Below are positions 26,301 to 32,847 of a stretch of DNA of 64,000 nt, piece by piece. Numbering within the stretch: position 1 is the first letter of the stretch; each line of letters begins with the position of its first letter. This DNA is from Mesorhizobium sp. GTDB lineage: Bacteria > Pseudomonadota > Alphaproteobacteria > Rhizobiales > Rhizobiaceae. The translations under genes and the position numbers were made by a program. The DNA lies in the NCBI GenBank assembly GCA_004020645.1, contig SAQL01000003.1, forward strand, positions 186,001 through 250,000, in the 5' to 3' direction. The notes beneath the pieces are model-generated. The model had not been told where the DNA came from. It made no database searches and saw only the letters and a program-made list of their open reading frames with translations.

Positions 26301-26659
26301 GGGTCGGTGTTCCCGAGATCGAAGAAATCGCCTCGACTGCCTGGAGAACCCTGCATCTTCCGGAGATCGCCGCCCTGCGACCGCGTCTCGTTCCAGAATG
26401 GCCGATCTACGCCTTGGTCGCCGATGCAAGCGAACCCACGGCGCTTGCCGGCCGGATCGACGCCGTCGCACTGGACAACGGCCGCGCCGCGGTCGTTCTC
26501 GACTGGAAAAGCGACATCGCGCCGACGGAGGAGGACATGCGAATTCACGCGGGCCAACTCGGGGACTACTTGCGAACCACCGGGGCGAGCCGCGGCGCCT
26601 TGGTCTATATGACCCTTGGTACGGTACGGTGGGTGGAGCTTGGTGCCCGCACCGATTAG
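23339..26659 (+). CDS. AddA-like UvrD-family helicase-nuclease
   Basis: The 1106-residue protein has Walker A EAAAGTGKTALMAGR (about 24-38), a UvrD-type motif Ia (AITFTELAASEL), Walker B VDEFQDTDPIQ (about 383-393), motif IV/V (TIHSAKGLEWPMV, about 764) and motif VI (RLWYVACTRARELLVV). The C-terminal nuclease carries GRIDAVAL and VLDWKSD (about 1040-1064). It would unwind and degrade DNA ends together with the AddB-like partner. The TAG stop is formed at the TA target of the IS630 element, so the natural C-terminus may have been slightly changed, though the nuclease motifs are complete. Confidence 0.85.
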   Translation: MIQLADRSARRRALTDLDSTLLVEAAAGTGKTALMAGRVTMLLARGAQPGEIAAITFTELAASELSVRVHRYVNELLAERVPAPLREALPNGLDAAQRHAMSAAVAKLDELTTATIHAFCQTIISSYAVEADIDPGAQMLDAVQAAAAFDSIFEQWLKRRLNSPERPIDPIAVLSREDPRRVVSTLQELARFRLKHRDARTLPADLTGRPDIDLAEAVADFRRWIVAQPVEPKTLELLGELETLANFYAGSFETPPDFPRLWALAHPIRLSCMRKNTFDLIRPRRKSAWEKVAGQDLGSRLSEDAGQYFDRVDHCYRVVLGRIATALVAGLSDELDEVLDDYAAFKRAAAVLDFDDLLERARALVRDHDAVRRALGTRYRHIFVDEFQDTDPIQSEILFLIAAEDRATRWQDSVLRPGALFMVGDPKQAIYRFRGADVGSYAQARTAIERRWPDNIIQITANFRSRPDILTHVNRCFEMPLSGVGQPGYVALTATIDPPTHDLPCAARITVDVPPNSRSEHIRDAEAEAVAELCMRLIGNLHVRDDDGVMVPLTAGGIALLAPTGTELWRYERALEQRGLPIASQAGKGLFRRQEVQDMLALARVLADAGDSLALGALMRGPLVGLTEEELLDITAALPQNLERPHAVPRFSLLTELSDVTHPIARRTLSILQDLRWKSRATTPALLLAEAAEWLAVRPILAAREGDRSARAAANVEAFLERARPYGVTGLKRFVRDITRDWSQGVPSNEGRVDAEGDAIEIITIHSAKGLEWPMVIPVNTATLLRSREPFVHRASDNTLHWVIGDVVPPDLLLALASDDESLARERERLWYVACTRARELLVVPELPQAEQRSWARIVDLAHQDLPLLDLSRFDRAPRPAAADLPNGQTWDIFETERAAISAAAVPLTWLQPSSQDPDRVPMTEAIAIDSGDAPETELPIGAGRVRGLVLHKVMEEVLTGELDEDLAGFASRARALIAELVVVGEDGVGVPEIEEIASTAWRTLHLPEIAALRPRLVPEWPIYALVADASEPTALAGRIDAVALDNGRAAVVLDWKSDIAPTEEDMRIHAGQLGDYLRTTGASRGALVYMTLGTVRWVELGARTD

Positions 26660-26671
26660 AGCGGGATGAAT

Positions 26672-27279
26672 TTAGGTTGGCGCATAGCCGGCCTCGATGA
26701 AGTAATTTCTGCATTCGGTTGACGTGACAGTGCCGAGGATTTGGCCGATGGCGTCACAGACGGTCTCGACCGTTCGCCTGGCAGCCTTGCGCAGCCAATG
26801 CTTGAGCTTGGCGAAGAATTTCTCAATAGGGTTGAGGTCGGGGGAGTATTTGGGCAGCAAGAACAGCCTGGCGCCGGCCGAGCGGATGGCACGGCGCACG
26901 GCCTTGCCCTTGTGCGAACCGAGATTGTCCATGATGACGATGTCACCGGGCTTGAGGGTTGGGACGAGAACCTTGTCGACATAGAGCTGGAAACGCTCGC
27001 CGTTGATCGGTCCGTCGATCAGCCATGGTGCATCGACACGGTCGTGGCGCAGTGCCGCCAAGAAGGTCATGGTCTTCCAATGACCGTGCGGCACCTTGGC
27101 CTTGATCCTCTCGCCGCGCGGCGCCCATCCTCTGAGCGGCGCCATATTGGTCTTGGTCCAGGTCTCGTCGATGAACACCAGGCGGGAAGGATCGATGCGG
27201 TCCTGATACTTTGCCCACTGGACCCGCCGGCGCGCCACATCGGGGCGATCCTGCTCACTGGCGATCAGCGTCTTTTTTT
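26672..27279 (-). CDS. IS630 transposase, second frame (DDE catalytic part)
   Basis: After the A7 slip site the -1 frame reads KKTLIASEQDRPDVARRR and continues for about 200 residues. The catalytic acids are seen in LVFIDETW, DIVIMDNLGSHK and YSPDLNPIEKFFAKLK, the D-D-E signature of IS630. Both frames look undamaged, so the element may be active through programmed frameshifting. The boundary of this frame on its 5' side is set by the slip site, not by its own start codon. Confidence 0.85.
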
Positions 27280-27618
27280 GTGGCTGAGCTTCTCGGCGTG
27301 AACGAACTCCCATACCGAGCGGTAATCGACCTTCAGGCCGTGATCGCCAAGCTCGGCCACAAGACCGCGCAGTGTGAACTCCGCCGCCCGGCAGCGTACC
27401 AACAGCCACTCCCGATGCTCTCCGGCAATCTTCTTCGGTCTGTGCCCACCCATCTTGCCGGGTGTCAGCTTGTTCGTCTCGCGCAAGCGGCGCACCCATC
27501 GGATGACCGTGCTGATTCCAACCCCGTAGCGCTCTGCCGCCTGACGTCGCGACAGGCCCTCCTGCTCAACCGACGCTACCACCCGCGTGCGAAGATCCAT
27601 CGAGTAAGGCTTGCCCAT
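27265..27618 (-). CDS. IS630 transposase, first frame (DNA-binding part)
   Basis: The 117-residue protein MGKPYSMDLRTRVV has a helix-turn-helix typical of IS630 (SRRQAAERYGVGISTVIRWV) and a second one (LTPGKMGGHRP onwards). It ends in SHKKRR just after the A7 run at 27273-27279. A -1 slip there would continue into the catalytic frame. Confidence 0.85.
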   Translation of the reverse strand: MGKPYSMDLRTRVVASVEQEGLSRRQAAERYGVGISTVIRWVRRLRETNKLTPGKMGGHRPKKIAGEHREWLLVRCRAAEFTLRGLVAELGDHGLKVDYRSVWEFVHAEKLSHKKRR

Positions 27619-27699
27619 CCATGCCGGCCTCCTGACCCAGCCAGCAGGTTGAATCAGATTTGCTCGCCTTCGGGAATCCCCTTTCGATTCAGACTCAAT

Positions 27700-27927
27700 T
27701 CATCCCGCTTTAGCGGTTGTCTCGGTGCCCCGTGTCGGTTCGTAGGGGAGCACGGCTCCGTCAAGCAGCAGGACCGACATGGTAAGGAAGAATGCGATCT
27801 GGACAACCAGCCTGGTGGTGGAGAGCCGCCGCGGAATGACGTGCCAAACGACTATGCCGGCGAGACCGACCAGCACCATGTAGAGATGGGGAGCATTCCA
27901 CCAGCTCGTGACCGGATCCGAATCCAT
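27700..27927 (-). pseudogene. Membrane protein N-terminal fragment cut by the IS
   Basis: ATG 27927 (GAGGATTTT upstream) opens a 75-residue frame with two hydrophobic segments (YMVLVGLAGIVVW and VVQIAFFLTMSVLLL), followed by GAVLPYEPTRG. The last four residues and the stop codon come from the IS end (host sequence ends at 27711). The pattern resembles the start of membrane-anchored 4Fe-4S (polyferredoxin-like) proteins, but the cluster region is absent, so this is uncertain. It follows cytochrome b by 51 bases and was probably part of the same electron-transfer operon. Confidence 0.5.
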
Positions 27928-27978
27928 AAAATCCTCGCACAATCCCCGCCTCGGAGCATGACGAGCGATCCTTCGGTG

Positions 27979-29232
27979 TTAATCCTTGCCTTTCTCCAGG
28001 ATCGCTTCGGTTATCGAGTTCGGCAGCCGGCGCGGCGTCTCGATCACGCCCAGCAGCGGCATGACGACGAGAAAGAACGCGAAGTAGTAGAGGGTCGACA
28101 CCTGCATGGCGGGGATATACCAGCCTTCCGCCGGCTTGGACCCCAGCCAGCCAAGGAAGAGGGCGTTGGCGACAAACAGCCAGAAGAACCGCCTGTACCA
28201 AGGCCGGTAGACGGCCGAGCGCACCTTCGACCTATCCAGCCAGGGCACGAAGAACAACACGGCGATGGCGCCGAACATGGCGAGCACGCCGCCGAGCTTG
28301 GAGTCGATCGGCCCGATGTTGAAGGTGACGGCGCGCAGGATCGCGTAGAAGGGCAGGAAGTACCACTCGGGCACGATATGCGCCGGCGTCTTCAGCGGGT
28401 CGGCGGCGGTGTAATTGTCTGGATGGCCGAGATAGTTCGGCACGTAGAACACGAAGTACGCAAAGGCAAGCAGGAACACCACGGCCCCGAGCACGTCCTT
28501 CATTGTGGCATGGGGCGTGAAGTCCACGACGTCGGTTTCCGACTTCACGTCGATGCCTGCCGGATTGGCCTGGCCGGCGACGTGAAGCGCCCAGATGTGC
28601 AGGATGACGACGCCCGTCAGCATGAACGGCAGCAGGTAGTGCAGCGCAAAGAAGCGGTTGAGGGTTGGATTGTCTACCGCAAAGCCGCCGAGCAGCAATT
28701 GCTGCACCCAGTCGCCGACCAGCGGAATGGCGCTGAAGAAGCCGGTGATGACGGTCGCGCCCCAGAACGACATTTGTCCCCAGGGCAGCACGTAACCCAT
28801 GAACGCCGTAGCCATCATCAACAGAAGGTTGGTGCAGCCGAGGACCCAAAGCAGTTCGCGCGGCGCCTTGTAGGAGCCGTAATAGAGGCCACGGGAGACA
28901 TGGACGTAGACCGCGATGAAGAAGAACGACGCGCCGTTGGAGTGCAGGTAGCGCAACAGCCAGCCGGAATTCACGTCGCGCATGATCTTGTCTACGGAAT
29001 TGAAGGCCAGTGTCGTGTCGGCCGCGTAGTGCATGGCCAGCACGACGCCGGTAACGATCTGCGCGGCCAGCATCATCGACAGGATGCCGCCGAACGAATA
29101 GGCGTAGTTCAGGTTGCGCGGAACCGGGTAGACGATGAACTGATCATGCACCAGGCGCGGCACCGGCAGGCGGGCGTCGAACCAGCGTCCGATCCTGGTC
29201 TTGGGAATATAGGCGGAATGCCCACCGCTCAT
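27979..29232 (-). CDS. Cytochrome b of a bc1-type complex (orphan copy)
   Basis: The 417-residue protein has the cytochrome b layout of eight membrane helices. The haem histidines lie in [21 protein letters not shown] and [11 protein letters not shown] for helices B and in FALHYLLPF and [10 protein letters not shown] for helix D. The quinol-site motif PEWY is in [15 protein letters not shown] (about 285). It would carry electrons across the inner membrane between quinol and a Rieske protein. No Rieske or cytochrome c1 gene is next to it, unlike the usual petABC cluster. Neighbours are a ferredoxin-like gene and the truncated membrane gene, so it may serve a different electron route. Confidence 0.93.
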   Translation of the reverse strand: MSGGHSAYIPKTRIGRWFDARLPVPRLVHDQFIVYPVPRNLNYAYSFGGILSMMLAAQIVTGVVLAMHYAADTTLAFNSVDKIMRDVNSGWLLRYLHSNGASFFFIAVYVHVSRGLYYGSYKAPRELLWVLGCTNLLLMMATAFMGYVLPWGQMSFWGATVITGFFSAIPLVGDWVQQLLLGGFAVDNPTLNRFFALHYLLPFMLTGVVILHIWALHVAGQANPAGIDVKSETDVVDFTPHATMKDVLGAVVFLLAFAYFVFYVPNYLGHPDNYTAADPLKTPAHIVPEWYFLPFYAILRAVTFNIGPIDSKLGGVLAMFGAIAVLFFVPWLDRSKVRSAVYRPWYRRFFWLFVANALFLGWLGSKPAEGWYIPAMQVSTLYYFAFFLVVMPLLGVIETPRRLPNSITEAILEKGKD

Positions 29233-29327
29233 CGGGGTGCCTCTGGTTCTGAAATTGCCGGTATCGATATCGGCCGGCGCTCCTTGGCCAGCCGCCCTTT
29301 AACACGGATAAGCGGGTTCACTCGCGG

Positions 29328-29486
29328 TCACGAACCTTCCTCGACGGGACAGCGTAAGTAGATCGGCCGGACCATCGCGCGAGCAAACCCGTTGCCGCCG
29401 CGCCTAACCGGCTGCGCCGTCGTGTCGACGGCCCAAACCCTCAGGAATATCTGCAGCATCCTCGAAAGAACGAATCCGAGCGTCAT
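29328..29486 (-). CDS. Small hypothetical protein between bfd-like and cytochrome b genes
   Basis: A 52-residue frame, MTLGFVLSRMLQIFLRVWAVD followed by a basic tail. ATG 29486 has AAGGAG at an eight-base spacing, one of the better ribosome sites in the region, which supports translation. The first 18 residues are hydrophobic and may insert in the membrane. No family recognised. The frame is open further upstream but without a better start. Confidence 0.45.
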   Translation of the reverse strand: MTLGFVLSRMLQIFLRVWAVDTTAQPVRRGGNGFARAMVRPIYLRCPVEEGS

Positions 29487-29634
29487 TTCCGATGCTCCTT
29501 GCTTGGGTTGTGGAGGACCCAAGCATGCCAGCCTTTCCAATGTTCGAACTATCATGCCGAGGACGCATGCGTCCGATACGTTGGTCTATGGGTTCCTGAC
29601 TGAAAGGCTGCGCCGGACCGCCGAGGCGGCCAAG

Positions 29635-29841
29635 TCAGGACTGCGCGCGGCCGTTGCAGGATGCCGCACGGGCGCTGGCGAGCGCCTCGTCAATGATGCG
29701 GCGGATAGTACGCGCGCAACGGCCGCACTGGGCGCTGCAGCCGAGACAGCCATAGACCTGGCGGATCGAGCACGTCCGCTCCGCCTTGACGGCGGAGCGG
29801 ACATCCTGATCGCTCAACACATTGCACGAGCACACGATCAT
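29635..29841 (-). CDS. Bfd-like [2Fe-2S] ferredoxin
   Basis: The 68-residue protein MIVCSCNVLSDQDV has the BFD cysteine pattern: Cys4, Cys6, Cys39 and Cys42 (CSC ... QCGRC), which bind a 2Fe-2S cluster. Bacterioferritin-associated ferredoxins reduce iron in ferritin; related domains serve other electron transfers. The longer open frame up to 29994 overlaps the MBL gene on the same strand and is not needed. No bacterioferritin gene is seen nearby. Position in a run with cytochrome b suggests a redox role. Confidence 0.85.
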   Translation of the reverse strand: MIVCSCNVLSDQDVRSAVKAERTCSIRQVYGCLGCSAQCGRCARTIRRIIDEALASARAASCNGRAQS

Positions 29842-29893
29842 GGCGCGATAAGTCTCGATGCCGACCTGGTGCGGCTCTGACCCGACAAGCGGG

Positions 29894-30853
29894 TCAGTAG
29901 TCCCAGACAGCCGGTACGCAACGAAAGACATCGCCGTCCATCGCCACATGGCAGATAGATGGGAATGGCAGGTGAGTGGCCACCAGCGGCTCACGGGTCG
30001 CGGCCAGCTCCCGCAAAAGATTGATGCGGACGCGGGCCGCCTCCTCAGGGTCGTGTTCGAAGCCGTTGTGCCAGTCGGGTTGGTCGAACCCGACCTGGAA
30101 CACGGCGTCGCCGGCGAAGGTCAGCCTATCGCCGCCGGACGCCAGGCGGACCACGCTGTGCCCGGGGGTATGGCCGCCAGTGAGCGTGACAACCACCCCG
30201 GGCGCCACCTCGTGCTCCGTCTCAAACGGCCGCAACTGGCTGCGGTACTCGTTCACGAACCGCTTGGCCGCCCGCCGAAGCGCATCCGGGAACCCCGTTG
30301 GCATGGAGGCGCGGGAGAAATCGGGCGACTCCCAGAACTTGAGCTCGGCGGCCGCCACGTGAATCCGCAGATCCGGACGCAGCCGGTCCTTCACCCCGTC
30401 GATGAGCAGCCCGCCGATATGGTCCATATGCATATGGGTCAGCACCACGTCGGTGACGGATGCGAGATCGATGCCGGCTGCCTCCAGTCGCGAGACCAAC
30501 CGCCCGGCCCTCGGCAAGTGCAAGTCCGGGTCCATCCCCAGCCCGGCGTCCACGAGTATGGTCCGGCCGCCGCTGCGTACGACGACCACGTTCAGCGGCC
30601 ACTCGAGTACGTCCGGCGGCAGGAACATGTCGTCCAGCCAGGCCGCCCGGACGGCCGGGTCGACGTTGTATGCCATAACCGGGGCTGGTATCGGCAGCAC
30701 TCCATCGCTGATCACCAGCACGTCGATGTCACCGACCCGCAGCGCGTAGCGCGACGGAACCAATTCGGGCTCCGGTCTACCGTTGCTGTGCTTGGCGTTC
30801 AGGCTGTCGGCGCAATGCTGGATCGAGGGGTGTGAAATGTTGTCCAGGGTCAT
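29894..30853 (-). CDS. MBL-fold metallo-hydrolase
   Basis: The 319-residue protein starts at ATG 30853 with AGGAG seven bases upstream. The metal motif THMHMDHIGG gives His140, His142, Asp144 and His145; further ligands are in GGHTPGHS and TFAGDAVF, and ATHLPFP near the C-terminus. The arrangement is that of AttM/AhlD-like or related MBL hydrolases with an N-terminal strand pair (GDIDVLVISDG). Substrate unknown: lactones, thiol esters or other small molecules are possible. It is followed after 52 bases by the Bfd-like gene. Confidence 0.85.
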   Translation of the reverse strand: MTLDNISHPSIQHCADSLNAKHSNGRPEPELVPSRYALRVGDIDVLVISDGVLPIPAPVMAYNVDPAVRAAWLDDMFLPPDVLEWPLNVVVVRSGGRTILVDAGLGMDPDLHLPRAGRLVSRLEAAGIDLASVTDVVLTHMHMDHIGGLLIDGVKDRLRPDLRIHVAAAELKFWESPDFSRASMPTGFPDALRRAAKRFVNEYRSQLRPFETEHEVAPGVVVTLTGGHTPGHSVVRLASGGDRLTFAGDAVFQVGFDQPDWHNGFEHDPEEAARVRINLLRELAATREPLVATHLPFPSICHVAMDGDVFRCVPAVWDY

Positions 30854-31265
30854 GTTTTGTCTCCTGCTGACCACGGCCGTATCGGCCACCTCCGCCGCTG
30901 GCGCCCGTGGATTTGGCAGAGCCTCCATGGACCGCCACCTGGCGTCTACGGAGGAAGTTGCACCGCCTCGGCCTGCGCCACCATCGGACGGAAGCACCGG
31001 TCAGGCGATGCGAAAGTCTATGGCAGACCCGTTGCGAGCATGGGTGATATCCCGCGAAAGTCGGAAGACGCCGCTTTGAGCAGCGAGCAACGGCTGTGCC
31101 TCTCGCCTGTTGGCAATACACCCAGCGAGTAGGATCAGGATCAATCCTATACAGCGGTCCCAGTCGTCCACAGCCTTGATGCAGTTGACTGCACGCGCAC
31201 CCTCAACATAGCGCTCTCCCCGTGTCTCTGGTCTGCACCCAGGGTCGGCACCGCCAAGCGGCAAA
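30854..31265. other. Gap without a convincing gene
   Basis: The 412-bp gap between the MBL gene start and the end of the cyclase gene should hold the promoter of the MBL gene and the terminator of the signalling operon. Frames on both strands here look like chance: none has a good start and a protein-like composition. I saw no clear hairpin with a T-run. Confidence 0.5.
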
Positions 31266-32336
31266 TCAGGCCGGGAGCCGCCACATTCGCACACGACCTG
31301 TACCACGCAATTCCGTTTCCGCGAGTGGGTCGCAAGCAAAATTTGGTCCAAGCAGTTTGCGAGTTGCATCCGAAATACGGATTTCATCGGGCTCCGCTGA
31401 CGTTTGAATACGTGCGGCGAGATTAACGGTCTCGCCCCAAAGGTCATAGGCAAACCGCCTTTTGCCTATGACGCCCGCGACGATTGGTCCTGAATGAATT
31501 CCAATTCTGAGTCTTATCGGTTCTCCTGCGAAGCGTTCGCGCTTAACCGCCTTCCGCAGTTCAAGTGCATAGTGCGCAAGGGCTTCTGCATGATCGGATC
31601 GCGCGGCGGGCAGGCCAGCGACCACCATCACACAATCGCCGATTGTCTTGATCTTTTCGCAGCCGTATCGTTCCGAGAGCAGATCCGCCGCCTTGAAGAA
31701 GTAATTTAAAATAGCGAGCGTTGTCTCGGCTCCGACGCTCCGCGCTCTTTCCGTAAAGCCGACGATGTCGGCAAAAAGCACACTCACCTCAGCGTGGTTG
31801 TCTGCAATTTGTTCGTCCGCTTTTAACCGCTCCGCGATCGACGCCGGAAGAATGTTGAGGAGTAGGCTTTCGGCGCGCTGGTATTCACGCGACAATCCCT
31901 CTTGGCTCTGCCTCAACGCCTCGTTCGTCAATTGTAACTTTTCGTTGAGTTGACGCTCCCTCTCTTGCAGGAGTGTCATTTCATAAGCCTTCTGTTGAAG
32001 CCGCTGCCTATTGTCGCGTTCGGCAGTGGCGTCAAGAAAGAGCAGCCATATGCAGGCATTGTCAGCAAAAAGATGAAGGTCCGCGACACGCCCGCTGGGC
32101 AGTTCGACCATAGCCATATGATATGGAAGCTCCGGGCAAGGCAGCAAACCTTCCATGAATTCAAGCTGCTCGGCAACGGGCTTGCCAATGCGAAGTGATG
32201 ATAGGCCGTAATGTTCAACACTACCGCCCTTCGCAGCGATGCAAAGCTGGGCGTCAATTTTCAGATATGCGACAGAGTGCTGGTTGTAGAAGAAATCGTA
32301 AATCCAGTTTCTGACTTCTCTTGGCAATCCATGCAT
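31266..32336 (-). CDS. Class III adenylate/guanylate cyclase with N-terminal sensor region
   Basis: The 356-residue protein has a PAS-like N-terminal region (about 1-110), a coiled coil (about 115-165, LQQKAYEMTLLQERERQLNEKL) and a cyclase homology domain (about 180-355). Catalytic features are complete: FADIVGFT (metal Asp), KIKTIGD (second metal Asp, purine-pocket Lys) and YDLWGETVNLAARIQ (Asn and Arg of the transition-state site). It would make cAMP from ATP; the Lys and Asp positions favour adenine. It is the last gene of a four-gene operon, three bases after the Ras-like GTPase gene, so the GTPase may control it. Confidence 0.9.
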   Translation of the reverse strand: MHGLPREVRNWIYDFFYNQHSVAYLKIDAQLCIAAKGGSVEHYGLSSLRIGKPVAEQLEFMEGLLPCPELPYHMAMVELPSGRVADLHLFADNACIWLLFLDATAERDNRQRLQQKAYEMTLLQERERQLNEKLQLTNEALRQSQEGLSREYQRAESLLLNILPASIAERLKADEQIADNHAEVSVLFADIVGFTERARSVGAETTLAILNYFFKAADLLSERYGCEKIKTIGDCVMVVAGLPAARSDHAEALAHYALELRKAVKRERFAGEPIRLRIGIHSGPIVAGVIGKRRFAYDLWGETVNLAARIQTSAEPDEIRISDATRKLLGPNFACDPLAETELRGTGRVRMWRLPA

Positions 32337-32339
32337 GGT

Positions 32340-32831
32340 CTATTTGGCGACCATCGAAGCAAGCTGGCGAAACGCATCATCAACATATTCACCCGAAAGC
32401 GCGCTTGTTAGATAGATTTGCCATCCAAGTTGCCTCAGTTCGTCAATCTCCCTATCCGATATCGCCCACCGATCGGCCAGATCGGATTTGTTGAACAGCA
32501 ATACGAACGGCATAGCGCCGAATTCGGCCTCGGCCCGCTCGCGCAGCGTGAGCGCCACGGCAAGAGTAGCGGCGCGGGTTCCATCGACGACAAGCACGAG
32601 CCCGCTCGCACCTCGCACATAGCTGACGCGGAATGACCCGATATCGTCTTCGCCGGCCAAATCCCACAAAATCAGATCCACGGTTTTGTCCGGGAATACG
32701 ACACTCTTCTTGTCGATTTTCACTCCCACCGTGGTCAAGTAGGTTTCTGAAAAGATGCTCTGCACAAACCTGCGAACCAGACTCGTCTTTCCGACAGCGA
32801 ACCCGCCCAACATGCAGATCTTCTTTTGCAA
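32340..32831 (-). CDS. Ras/Rab-like small GTPase
   Basis: The 163-residue protein has all G motifs: GGFAVGKTSL (P-loop), a Thr in TYLTTVG (switch I), WDLAGED (switch II, where Rab and Ras have WDTAGQE), NKSD (guanine specificity) and TSAL (G5). The start is a TTG at 32831; the next Met would remove the first strand, so TTG is right. Bacterial proteins of this kind act as polarity or signalling switches, often with roadblock-type partners. It sits between the OmpA-domain gene (16 bases upstream) and the cyclase gene (3 bases downstream). Confidence 0.9.
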   Translation of the reverse strand: MQKKICMLGGFAVGKTSLVRRFVQSIFSETYLTTVGVKIDKKSVVFPDKTVDLILWDLAGEDDIGSFRVSYVRGASGLVLVVDGTRAATLAVALTLRERAEAEFGAMPFVLLFNKSDLADRWAISDREIDELRQLGWQIYLTSALSGEYVDDAFRQLASMVAK

Positions 32832-32847
32832 TATCCTGGGCTCCGCC

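Larger units (their letters stand above)
26657..27712 (-). mobile_element. IS630-family insertion sequence
   Basis: An element of about 1052 bp with imperfect terminal inverted repeats: GAGCGGGATGAATTTAGG at the left end (from 26659) and AAGCGGGATGAATTGAGT read inward from 27710. It is flanked by TA dinucleotides at 26657-26658 and 27711-27712, the standard IS630/Tc1 target duplication. It contains two overlapping transposase frames joined by a slippery A7. On the left it abuts the helicase stop codon, on the right it truncates a membrane-protein gene. Confidence 0.9.

Noticed and set aside
27211..29361. Long plus-strand frame of 716 codons opposite cytochrome b and the IS
   Set aside because: It is antisense to clear genes (IS630 transposase and cytochrome b) and consists of His, Arg and Gln-rich shadow sequence.
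30783..31079. Plus-strand frame with a signal-peptide-like start (MFCLLLTTAVSATSAAGA)
   Set aside because: It is antisense to the start of the MBL gene, has no ribosome site, and the rest is low complexity.
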